Shown here one piece after another: positions 51,258 to 58,862 of a DNA stretch of 64,000 nucleotides. Source of the DNA: Pseudomonas jinjuensis. GTDB lineage: Bacteria > Pseudomonadota > Gammaproteobacteria > Pseudomonadales > Pseudomonadaceae. A program made the translations under genes and the position numbers. The stretch is from the NCBI RefSeq assembly GCF_900103845.1, contig NZ_FNIJ01000009.1:196713-260712 (forward strand). Reading direction: 5' to 3'. The notes below the pieces were generated by a model. It was not told the origin of the DNA. It saw only the letters and a program-made list of their open reading frames with translations, and ran no database searches. The stretch's first letter is position 1; the number at the start of each line of letters is the position of its first letter.

Positions 51258-51277
51258 CTGACATACAAACCTGTCAG
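51258..51277. promoter_or_regulatory. dyad in the mexM/lapG divergent region
   Basis: CTGACA-TACAAACC-TGTCAG inverted repeat. Read leftward, CTGACA could be the -35 of mexM, so a bound repressor would block it. The site resembles TetR-type pump operators, but no TetR gene is adjacent. Confidence 0.5.
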
Positions 51278-51352
51278 TTTTCGTTTCAACCCCAACTGGC
51301 GCACCGCCCGAGCCTCCCTTAGGCTTCAGGAAGTCCCCGCGGAGCCCTGGCG

Positions 51353-52060
51353 ATGCAGCCATTACAAGGAGCGTGCCGACTGTATCCCGCGCCGCCACGC
51401 GCCTGGGCGGCGCTGCTGCTGCCGTTGTTCCTCGCCGCGTTCGGCGGCGTGCTGGCCAACTGGAAATTCGACGAAATCCTCGCCCGGGCCGAACGCACCT
51501 ACGGCAACCTCGGCGACGCCCGCCAGCGCATCGCCGACTGGGGGCGCCTGCTCGACGCCAGCCGCGACCTCGACGAAAGCGCCCGGCTGCAGGCGGTGAA
51601 CGCCTTCTTCAACCGCAGCCTGCTGTTCGCCAGCGACCGCCAGGTCTGGGGCCAGGAGGAATACTGGGCGACGCCGCTGGAGACGCTGTACAAGGGCGCC
51701 GGCGACTGCGAGGACTATTCCATCGCCAAGTACGTGACCCTGCGCCAGCTCGGCGTCTCCAGCGACCGGCTGCGCATCACCTACGTCAAGGCACTGCGGC
51801 AGAACCAGGCGCACATGGTGCTGGCCTACTACCCCACGCCCAGCGCCGATCCACTGGTACTGGACAACCTCGATCCGGAAATCCGTCCCGCCTCGCAGCG
51901 CAGCGACCTGCTGCCGGTCTACGCCTTCAACACCGAGGGGGTCTGGCTGCCCGGCCCCGGCGGCGGGCGGCGCAGCGGCAACAGCAAGCAGCTGTCGCGC
52001 TGGCAGGATCTGCTGGCCCACATGCGCGCCGAGGGCCTGCCCCTCGAGCAGGCGCGCTAG
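51353..52060 (+). CDS. lapG: periplasmic cysteine protease LapG
   Basis: 235 residues. Transglutaminase-like BTLCP protease with triad Cys119 (GDCEDYS), His154 (AHMVLAYY) and Asp171 (LDNLD). An N-terminal hydrophobic segment (about 17-36) directs export. LapG cuts the N-terminal TAAG-type site of large surface adhesins, releasing them and the biofilm; LapD holds it inactive when c-di-GMP is high. lapD follows after nine bases. No adhesin gene is in the window. Confidence 0.93.
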   Translation: MQPLQGACRLYPAPPRAWAALLLPLFLAAFGGVLANWKFDEILARAERTYGNLGDARQRIADWGRLLDASRDLDESARLQAVNAFFNRSLLFASDRQVWGQEEYWATPLETLYKGAGDCEDYSIAKYVTLRQLGVSSDRLRITYVKALRQNQAHMVLAYYPTPSADPLVLDNLDPEIRPASQRSDLLPVYAFNTEGVWLPGPGGGRRSGNSKQLSRWQDLLAHMRAEGLPLEQAR

Positions 52061-52069
52061 GAGCGCCCC

Positions 52070-54019
52070 ATGTCCCTGATCAAACAGCTGTTCCTCGCCA
52101 TCTGCCTGTTCCTCGTGGCGGCCTTCGCCGGCAGTTTCGTCAGCAGCGTGGAAAGCTCCCGCGAGCAGTCGATCAGCCAGTTGCGCTCCCACGCCCAGGA
52201 CGCCGCCACCGCGCTCGGCCTGTCGCTGACGCCCTACGTCGACGACCCGGCGATGACCGAGCTGATGGTCAGCTCGATCTTCGACAGCGGCTACTTCGCC
52301 AGCATCCGCGTGGTGCGCATCGCCGACAGCAGCGTGCTGGTGGAACGCCACAGCGACGGCGGCGACGACCGGGTGCCGGACTGGTTCGCCAGGCTGGTCG
52401 ACCTGCGCACCCAGGGCGGCGACGCGCTGATCATGCGCGGCTGGGAGCAGGCGGCGCGGGTCGAGGTGGCCAGCCATCCGCGCTTCGCCCTGCAGCGGCT
52501 GTGGGATGGCGCCCTCGGCAGCCTGGCCTGGCTGCTCGGCTGCGGCGTTCTCAGCGCCCTGCTCGGCGGCTGGCTGCTGCGCACCCAGCTGCGCCCGCTG
52601 GAACAGATGGAACAGCAGGCCCGCGCAATCAGCCGCCGCGAATTCTTCACCCTGGCGAAGGAGCCGCGCACGCCGGAACTGCGCCGCGTGGTGCAGGCCA
52701 TGAACCAGATGGTCGACAAGCTCAAGGCGCTGTTCGCCGAGCAGGCCGCGCACAGCGAGCGGCTGCGCGAGGAGGCCTATCACGACGCCCTCTCCGGCCT
52801 GGCCAACCGGCGCCTGTTCGACGCCCGCCTGGACGCGCAACTGCTGCCCTCGGAACAGAACGCCGCCGGCTATCTCCTGCTGCTGCGCCTGCACGATCTC
52901 GGCGGGCTCAACCAGCGTTTCGGCGGCCGGCATGTCGACGCGCTGATCCGCGAGGTCGCCGAAGTTCTCCGGCAAGCCCAGCAGCAGCGCGGCACGCCCG
53001 AGTGGCTGGCAGCGCGCAGCCGCGGCGGCGAATTCACCCTGCTCGCCCCCGGCCTGCAGGCAGCCGAGGCGGAGGCGCTGGCGGAGGACCTCTGCGCGCA
53101 GCTGGACAACCTGCAGCGCACCGGCGCCAGCGACCGCACACCGCCGGCGCACCTCGGCCTCGCAGCCTTCCGTCCCGGCGAAACCCGGGAAGCCATCCTC
53201 GACCGCGCCGACCAGGCGCTGGCCCAGGCCGAGAGCCTGGCGGAACGCCCCTGGCGATGGCTGGACAACGGCGCCGGCCAGCCCGCCCTGGACAGCCACG
53301 CCTGGCACGCCCGCCTCGACGACGCCCTGCAGCACGGCAAGCTGCAGCTGTGGCTGCAGCCGGTGCGCGAATGCGCCGTCGATGGCGCGCTGCTGCAGCG
53401 CAAGGCGCTCGCCCGTCTGCCCGGGGAGAACGGCGAAACCCTCGGCGCCGGACAGTTCCTGCCGTGGATCGGGCGCTTCGGCTGGGCCGCGCGGCTGGAC
53501 CTGGCGATGCTCGAGCTCTGCCTCGCCCATCTCGCCCGGCAACCCGAGCCGCTGGCGCTGAGCCTGTCCGCCGCCAGCGTGCGCACGCCGCAGCACCTGG
53601 AACGCCTGCTCGGCCTGCTCAGGGCCCGCCCGCAACTGGCGCGCCTGCTCACCCTGGAACTGGACGAGCACCATCTGCCGCCACCCGCCGAACTGGAAGG
53701 CCTGGCCCGCGCGGTGCACGACACCGGCGCCGGCCTCGCCCTGCAGCATTTCGGCGGGCGCTTCAGCCTGATCGGCAACCTCACCCGCCTCGGCCTGGCC
53801 TACCTGAAGATCGACGGCAGCTATATTCGCTGCATCGACCAGGAAGACGACAAGCGCCTGTTCATCGAGGCGGTGTTCCGCGCCAGCAACAGCATCGACC
53901 TGCCGCTGATCGCCGAGATGGTGGAAAGCGAGGGCGAACTGCGCGTGCTGCGCGAGATGGGCATCCACGGCGCCATGGGGCGGGTCATAGGCCCGCCGCA
54001 ACCGCCGGATGCGACCTGA
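52070..54019 (+). CDS. lapD: c-di-GMP receptor LapD, degenerate GGDEF-EAL
   Basis: 649 residues. Two membrane segments (about 8-26 and 148-170) enclose the periplasmic domain that binds LapG. A HAMP-like linker, a GGDEF domain with RGGEF (318-322) and an EAL domain with KAL at 445-447 instead of EAL follow. Both active sites are lost, as in known LapD, so it binds c-di-GMP without making or breaking it. Inside-out signalling then sequesters LapG. Confidence 0.93.
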   Translation: MSLIKQLFLAICLFLVAAFAGSFVSSVESSREQSISQLRSHAQDAATALGLSLTPYVDDPAMTELMVSSIFDSGYFASIRVVRIADSSVLVERHSDGGDDRVPDWFARLVDLRTQGGDALIMRGWEQAARVEVASHPRFALQRLWDGALGSLAWLLGCGVLSALLGGWLLRTQLRPLEQMEQQARAISRREFFTLAKEPRTPELRRVVQAMNQMVDKLKALFAEQAAHSERLREEAYHDALSGLANRRLFDARLDAQLLPSEQNAAGYLLLLRLHDLGGLNQRFGGRHVDALIREVAEVLRQAQQQRGTPEWLAARSRGGEFTLLAPGLQAAEAEALAEDLCAQLDNLQRTGASDRTPPAHLGLAAFRPGETREAILDRADQALAQAESLAERPWRWLDNGAGQPALDSHAWHARLDDALQHGKLQLWLQPVRECAVDGALLQRKALARLPGENGETLGAGQFLPWIGRFGWAARLDLAMLELCLAHLARQPEPLALSLSAASVRTPQHLERLLGLLRARPQLARLLTLELDEHHLPPPAELEGLARAVHDTGAGLALQHFGGRFSLIGNLTRLGLAYLKIDGSYIRCIDQEDDKRLFIEAVFRASNSIDLPLIAEMVESEGELRVLREMGIHGAMGRVIGPPQPPDAT

Positions 54020-54049
54020 CCAATCACCCCGACAGACCCAGGAGTTCCC

Positions 54050-54874
54050 ATGTCCCTGCAAGGCAAGACCCTGTTCATCACCGGCGCCAGCCGCGGCATC
54101 GGCCGCGAGATCGCCCTGCGCGCGGCGCGCGACGGCGCCAACGTGGTCATCGCGGCGAAGAGCGCCGAGCCGCATCCCAAGCTGCCCGGCACCATCCACA
54201 GCGTCGCCGCGGAAGTCGAGGCCGCCGGCGGCAAGGCCCTCGCCCTGCAGCTGGATGTGCGCGACGAGAACGCCGTCGCCGCCGCCATGGCCCAGGCCGC
54301 GGCATGCTTCGGCGGAATCGACGCACTGGTGAACAACGCCGGGGCGATCAGGCTGGTCGGCGTCGAGCAGCTCAAGCCGTCGCGCTTCGACCTGATGCAC
54401 CAGATCAACACCCGCGCCGTGCTGGTCTGCAGCCAGGCCGCGCTGCCCTACCTGAAGCAGAGCGGCAACGGCCACATCCTCAGCCTGTCGCCGCCGATCA
54501 ACCTGGCGAGCAAGTGGTTCGCCCAGTACGGCCCCTACACCGTGACCAAGTACGGCATGAGCATGCTCACCCTGGGCATGCACGAGGAATTCGCCAAGTA
54601 CGGGATCAGTGTCAACTCGCTGTGGCCGCGAACCATCATCGCCACCGCTGCCATCGAGTTCGAGGTGGGCGGCAGCGCCATGCTCAGGCAGGCCCGCACC
54701 CCGGCGATCATGGCCGACGCCGCCCACGCCATCCTCTGCAGCGGCGGGCGCAGCATCAGCGGGCGGCTGCTGATCGACGAGGAAGTGCTGCGGGAACAGG
54801 GGCAGAGCGAATTCGAGCAGTACCGGGTCGATCCGACGGCGGGGCCGTTGTTGCCCGATCTGTATCTCGATTGA
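54050..54874 (+). CDS. SDR-family oxidoreductase, HSDL2-like
   Basis: 274 residues. TGASRGIG at the N-terminus, NNAGAIRL at about residue 92, and active-site YTVTK at about residue 164. The region IVIAAKSAEPHPKLPGTIH is typical of hydroxysteroid dehydrogenase-like 2 proteins. Only 30 bases after lapD and perhaps read through from it; no functional tie to LapD is known. Substrate unknown. Confidence 0.88.
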   Translation: MSLQGKTLFITGASRGIGREIALRAARDGANVVIAAKSAEPHPKLPGTIHSVAAEVEAAGGKALALQLDVRDENAVAAAMAQAAACFGGIDALVNNAGAIRLVGVEQLKPSRFDLMHQINTRAVLVCSQAALPYLKQSGNGHILSLSPPINLASKWFAQYGPYTVTKYGMSMLTLGMHEEFAKYGISVNSLWPRTIIATAAIEFEVGGSAMLRQARTPAIMADAAHAILCSGGRSISGRLLIDEEVLREQGQSEFEQYRVDPTAGPLLPDLYLD

Positions 54875-54893
54875 ATGCAATGGGCCGAGGTCC

Positions 54894-54979
54894 CGTAGGG
54901 TGGATCAGTTCCACCGATCCACCACGGCCGCGCATGCGGCCCCGCAAGGGTGGATGAAAAAAACCTCATCCACCCTACG
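54894..54979. repeat. Y-shaped palindromic repeat, GTAGGGTGGAT family (copy 4)
   Basis: CGTAGGGTGGATCA...CCGATCCACC, then a GC-rich insert (GGCCGCGCATGCGGCC), then GGTGGATGA...TCATCCACCCTACG. Nearest in its arms to copy 1 at 602-676, with a longer middle. Confidence 0.82.
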
Positions 54980-55000
54980 TTTCTGGCGTTGCGGCTCTGT

Positions 55001-55088
55001 GTAGGGCGCATGACGCGCCAGCGTCATCCGCCGCAACCCCGGCACGTACCCGATCGGCGGATGAAGCGTTCCGCTTCATTCGCCCTAC
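55001..55088. repeat. diverged palindromic repeat, GTAGGGCG form
   Basis: Ends GTAGGGCG and CGCCCTAC pair. Inside lie GCATGACGCGCC, a palindromic GCGGATGA segment and AGCGTTCCGCT. Looks like a related element with a GCG instead of TGG step. Placed between the third SDR gene and a lipoprotein gene. Confidence 0.7.
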
Positions 55089-55103
55089 GCCAGACTTCGG
55101 CTA

Positions 55104-55622
55104 CTAGCGGCGGAACTCGAACTGCAGTTCGGCCCCGTCCACCGTCTCCCAGTAGTCGTCGTCCTGGCCCGCGCGGTCCTTGTGCAGGAGCTTGCCGTTG
55201 AGCTGGAACGGGCTCTCGCTCGACCTGTCGATGAACATCGGCGGCAGCAGGCGCTTTTCCGGCACGCTGTCGGGCGCCTTGTCCGGGAACAGGTCGGCCA
55301 TCAGCTCATGGGGCAGGCGCAGGTCCACCGGCGGTTGCGGCACCGGGGTCGCATGGGGCTTGCGGGGCGTGCGCGCGGCCAGCGGGGCGGCGGGCTGCGT
55401 CGCCTTTTCCTTGCTGGCGGGCGGCTCGGTCGCTGCCTGCGGCTTCGCCGGCGCGGCCACGGGAGCGGTCGAAGCCTGAGCGGCGGCTGGAGGAACGCCG
55501 GGCTCCGGCAGCGCCGGTGTACTGACCGGCCTGGGCGGCGGCGATGGTGCCTGCGCCTCGTCGCCACAGGCGCTGAGGAGGAGCGGCAGGCACAGCAGGA
55601 TGGCGAGGCGACGGAGCATCAT
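55104..55622 (-). CDS. putative lipoprotein, Pro/Ala-rich
   Basis: 172 residues. Signal peptide MMLRRLAILLCLPLLLSAC with lipobox LSAC; the lipidated Cys is followed by G-D-E, so a D at +2 is absent and outer-membrane sorting is expected. Residues about 25-100 are a Pro/Ala/Lys linker. The C-terminal 70 residues (LRLPHELMADLFPDK; ETVDGAELQFEFRR) are conserved-looking but I do not recognise them. No clear Shine-Dalgarno sequence; the first of two adjacent ATG codons is used here. Confidence 0.7.
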   Translation of the reverse strand: MMLRRLAILLCLPLLLSACGDEAQAPSPPPRPVSTPALPEPGVPPAAAQASTAPVAAPAKPQAATEPPASKEKATQPAAPLAARTPRKPHATPVPQPPVDLRLPHELMADLFPDKAPDSVPEKRLLPPMFIDRSSESPFQLNGKLLHKDRAGQDDDYWETVDGAELQFEFRR

Positions 55623-55759
55623 GGGCGGGCTGCAGGAAAAATCGCGCAATCGTGGCGCGAGTCGTGACACAACACAAGAGCCCTCCGGCGGCGGGGATCA
55701 TCCGCCGATCGGATCCTTTCCAGCGTAACGGAGCGGCCTGCGGGGCAGGCCGCAATGGA

Positions 55760-56416
55760 TCAAGGTTTCTCCTGCAGCCGGCGCAGCTCGGCGTCTATGT
55801 CCAGCCGCGGATAACGCCGCTGCAGCTCTTCCCGCAGCTGTTGCGCGGCATCGTCGCGGCCGTCCCGGTACAGCCCCTGCAAGCGCAGCAGGCTGGCCCG
55901 CGGCTCGGGCGCGGCGGCATCGGCCTTGGCGGCAGCCTGGGCCGGCGGTTCCTGGCGCAATGCAGGGACCCCCTGGGAACGGGCCTCGGCGCGGCGCTTG
56001 CCCAGCTCCGCCGCGGATTCGGCCTCGGTGCTCTGCGCTTCCTCCTCGAACAGATGCGTGTCGCCGATGGGCGCCGACGGCGCCAGGGCGGGCGCGGACC
56101 TGAGCGTCGGAGCATCGCTGGATGCCGGGGCGATCGCCGGGATCGCGGCGGGCGGGGCGTGCTCGAAGGTGCGCTGGGTCAGGCTCAGGCCGACGGCGAG
56201 GACCGCCACGCTGGCCAGCGCCACGCCCCAGCGATGCTGGTGGCCGGAGGCGGACAGCCAGTGCAGCAGGCGTTCGCGCCAGCCCGGACGCCGGTTCGAT
56301 TGCGCGGCGGCTTTCGCGGCCGCCAGGATGCGCGCGTCGAGCTCGGCTGGCGGCTGTTCGTCGCTGTGCCGGCGGTAATGCTCGAGCAGCGCTTCGTCGT
56401 GCGGGTCGCGTTTCAT
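55760..56416 (-). CDS. putative anti-sigma factor, single-pass membrane protein
   Basis: 218 residues. Charged N-terminal domain of about 65 residues (KRDPHDEALLEHYRRHSDEQPP), one membrane segment (WGVALASVAVLAVGLSLT, about 72-90), and a Pro/Ala-rich outer region ending in a helical tail (LRREELQRRYP-like). Its ATG overlaps the ECF sigma gene stop (ATGA), with GGAGG just upstream, so the two are made together. That pairing and topology suggest an anti-sigma factor. It lacks the HxxxCxxC zinc motif of the ZAS class and is unlike families I know. Confidence 0.7.
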   Translation of the reverse strand: MKRDPHDEALLEHYRRHSDEQPPAELDARILAAAKAAAQSNRRPGWRERLLHWLSASGHQHRWGVALASVAVLAVGLSLTQRTFEHAPPAAIPAIAPASSDAPTLRSAPALAPSAPIGDTHLFEEEAQSTEAESAAELGKRRAEARSQGVPALRQEPPAQAAAKADAAAPEPRASLLRLQGLYRDGRDDAAQQLREELQRRYPRLDIDAELRRLQEKP

Positions 56417-57000
56417 GGATTCACCTCCATGGCGGCGGCCGGATCGGCCAGCAAGCGCCGCAGTTTCTGCAGGGCATAACGCAGACGGCTCTTCACCGTC
56501 TCGGCGGGCGTGCGGGTCAGTTCGGCGATCTCGCTCAGTTCCAGTTCGCCGTGGGCGCGCAGCAGGAACACTTCGCGCTGCTCGCCGGGCAGGGCCTCCA
56601 GCGCATCGCGTAGGCGCTGGCGGTCCTGGCTGAGGGCCAGTTGCCGCTCGGGCTCCTCGCCCTGCCCCGGCAGGGCATCGCCGTGCAGCTGTTCGTCGAA
56701 TTCCTCGTGCAGCCCCTGCTGGCGGCCGTGCTTGCGCCAGTGGTCGATCAGGCGGTTGCGGGCGATCTGGTAGAGCCAGGTCTTGAAGCTCGCCCGCCCC
56801 GGCTCGCTGTCGCTGCGGATCAGGCTCAGCCAGGTTTCCTGGAACACTTCCTCGGCCTGCGCCTGGTCGCCGCACAGGCCGCAGAGGAAGCGGAACAGGC
56901 CGAGGCGATGGCGCGCGTAGAGCACGCCGAAGGCCTCGGCATCGCCTTGTCGGTAACGCCGCAGCAGGGCGGCGTCCTCATCCATGCCAACGCTGTTCAC
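56413..57000 (-). CDS. ECF-type RNA polymerase sigma factor
   Basis: 195 residues from a GTG at 57000, which has GGAG four bases upstream and starts one base after the VWA gene stop. An ATG 15 bases further in lacks a ribosome site. Region 2 spans about 28-95 (FGVLYARHRLGLFRFLCGLCGDQAQAEEVFQETWL). Region 4 spans about 135-185 (LEALPGEQREVFLLRAHGELELSEIAELT). It directs RNA polymerase to an unknown set of promoters. Confidence 0.88.
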   Translation of the reverse strand: MNSVGMDEDAALLRRYRQGDAEAFGVLYARHRLGLFRFLCGLCGDQAQAEEVFQETWLSLIRSDSEPGRASFKTWLYQIARNRLIDHWRKHGRQQGLHEEFDEQLHGDALPGQGEEPERQLALSQDRQRLRDALEALPGEQREVFLLRAHGELELSEIAELTRTPAETVKSRLRYALQKLRRLLADPAAAMEVNP

Positions 57001-57001
57001 A

Positions 57002-58699
57002 TCACTCCGTCCGTGCCTGGGTGGGAATCGGGGTCTGCAGGCTCTGCGCCAACTCGGCGAGCTGGACGAACTCAGCGCGCAGTCCGAACGGATCGTCGCC
57101 GCGCGCCGCCCGCGCCAGTTGCACAGTATCGCGCACACTGAAGGCGCCAGTGTAACGGCCGCCACGCAGCTGTTCGGCGAAAGCCGCCACCGCAGCGGCG
57201 AAGCGCAGATCGTCGCTGGCCTCGGCCAGGCTGGCGCGCTGCTCGGCGGCATGGATCGGCCGCTCGATCAACTTGCTCGCGCCGCCCTCCGGGGCCTGGT
57301 AGCGCACCCGCAGCAGCGCCAGTTCGTCGCTCTTGCCCTCGCTGCCCGGCTGCGCCGGCTGGTAGCGCAGGTCGTCCAGCCAGCCCTTGGCGCCGCGCGG
57401 GACGATTTCATAGAGCGCGGTGATCGTGTGCCCGGCGCCGATCTCGCCGGCATCGACCTGGTCGTTGTTGAAGTCCTCGCGCTTGAGCGCGCGGTTCTCG
57501 TAGCCGAGCAGGCGGTATTCGCTGACCGTCGCCGGGTTGAACTCCAGCTGGATCTTGACATTCTTCGCCAGCACCGCGAGGGTCGAGCTCAACTGTTCCA
57601 CCAGCACCTTGCGCGCCTCGCGCAGGTTGTCGATGTAGGCGTAGTTGCCGTCGCCGGCATCGGCCAGTTGCTCCATCAGCCGCTCGTTGTAGTTGTCCAC
57701 GCCGAAGCCGAGGGTGGTCAGGGAGACGCCGCTGCGGCGCTTCTCCGCAGCCATCTGCCTGAGGGTCTCGAAATCACTGATGCCGACGTTGAAGTCGCCG
57801 TCGGTGGCCAGCAGGATGCGGTTGATGCCGCCCTCGATGAAGCCCTTCTGCGCCATCTGGTAGGCCAGCTCGATGCCCGAGGCGCCGGCGGTGGCGCCGC
57901 CTGCGCTGAGCTGGTCGATGGCGGCGCGGATCTTCACCTTGTCGCGCCCGGAGGTCGGCTCCAGCACCACCCGCGATTCGCCGGCATAGACCACCAGGGC
58001 GACGCGGTCCTGCTCGCGCAACTGGTCCACCAGCAGCTTGAGGGTACTCTTCACCAGCGGCAGGCCCTCGCGGCGGTCCATCGATCCGGAAACGTCCACC
58101 AGGAACACCAGGTTGGCCGGCGCCAGCTGCGCGACGCTGCGCTCGGACGCCTTGATGCCGATGCGCAGCAGGCGCGTCTGCGGGTTCCACGGCGACGGCG
58201 CCAGCTCGGTGGTGATGCCGAACGGCGAATCATCGGCCGGCAGCGCGTAGTCGTAGGGGAAGTAGTTGACCATCTCCTCCAGCCGCACCGCGCCTTCCGG
58301 CGGCAGACGGCCTTCGTTGAGGATGCGCCGGACATTGGCGTAGCTGCCGGTGTCGACGTCGATGCTGAAGGTCGAAACCGGCGCCTCGGCCACGGCGTGC
58401 ACGGGATTCTGCGGCAGGTTCCGGTACTGCTCGCGGGGCACGTCGCGGTAGCCGCCCGGCAGCGGTTCAGGTGTCACCGGCAACGCGTAGCTCTCCAGCA
58501 TGGACGCGGCAGCCGGCACGGCGCGACGGGCCTCGGCCTTGGCGGCGACATCGGCAACCACGGCTGGGGTCACCACCGGCGCCTGGGCGGCGGTTTCCGG
58601 CTGTTGCTGGGTGGATTGGCCGCAGCCGCCGACGGCCAGCAGCAAGCCGATGGCGAAACCCTGGGCGATGGGACAAAGGGAGGTGACGGGAAGCGACAT
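57002..58699 (-). CDS. VWA-domain lipoprotein (YfbK-like)
   Basis: 565 residues. Lipoprotein signal with lipobox VGGC near residue 26. An N-terminal VWA-associated domain (SFSIDVDTGSYANVRRILNEG) is followed by a von Willebrand A domain with the metal-site DVSGSM, and a C-terminal DUF3520-like region. Metal-dependent protein binding in the periplasm is likely. First gene of a three-gene unit with the ECF sigma and putative anti-sigma genes; it may sense the envelope or be the system's output. Confidence 0.88.
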   Translation of the reverse strand: MSLPVTSLCPIAQGFAIGLLLAVGGCGQSTQQQPETAAQAPVVTPAVVADVAAKAEARRAVPAAASMLESYALPVTPEPLPGGYRDVPREQYRNLPQNPVHAVAEAPVSTFSIDVDTGSYANVRRILNEGRLPPEGAVRLEEMVNYFPYDYALPADDSPFGITTELAPSPWNPQTRLLRIGIKASERSVAQLAPANLVFLVDVSGSMDRREGLPLVKSTLKLLVDQLREQDRVALVVYAGESRVVLEPTSGRDKVKIRAAIDQLSAGGATAGASGIELAYQMAQKGFIEGGINRILLATDGDFNVGISDFETLRQMAAEKRRSGVSLTTLGFGVDNYNERLMEQLADAGDGNYAYIDNLREARKVLVEQLSSTLAVLAKNVKIQLEFNPATVSEYRLLGYENRALKREDFNNDQVDAGEIGAGHTITALYEIVPRGAKGWLDDLRYQPAQPGSEGKSDELALLRVRYQAPEGGASKLIERPIHAAEQRASLAEASDDLRFAAAVAAFAEQLRGGRYTGAFSVRDTVQLARAARGDDPFGLRAEFVQLAELAQSLQTPIPTQARTE

Positions 58700-58769
58700 G
58701 GCGGCGGCCTCGGTGAAGGAGTCACACCTTCAGACGAGGCCGTCAGCCAAAACGGGTCAAACCGCTTTT

Positions 58770-58836
58770 CGTAGGAGCGAGCTTGCTCGCGAACGAACCC
58801 CGCAGCGGAGCCTGTTCGCGAGCAGGCTCGCTCCAA
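58770..58836. repeat. paired REP elements
   Basis: CGTAGGAGCGAGCTTGCTCG at the left faces CGAGCAGGCTCGCTCCAAC at the right, with imperfect arms (A/T to AG changes, TACG to AAC) and a short middle. Between the VWA gene and the MocR gene; both flanking genes read leftward. Confidence 0.78.
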
Positions 58837-58862
58837 CAAGAGCATCTCCCGGCCGAACGGCA

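Noticed and set aside
52070..54019. LapD as an active diguanylate cyclase or phosphodiesterase
   Set aside because: RGGEF and KAL replace GGDEF and EAL, so catalysis is not expected; a receptor role fits.
51362..54880. 1172-codon - strand frame and a 1194-codon + strand frame over lapG, lapD and the SDR
   Set aside because: Both are out-of-frame shadows of LapG/LapD, whose catalytic and domain motifs are intact in another frame.
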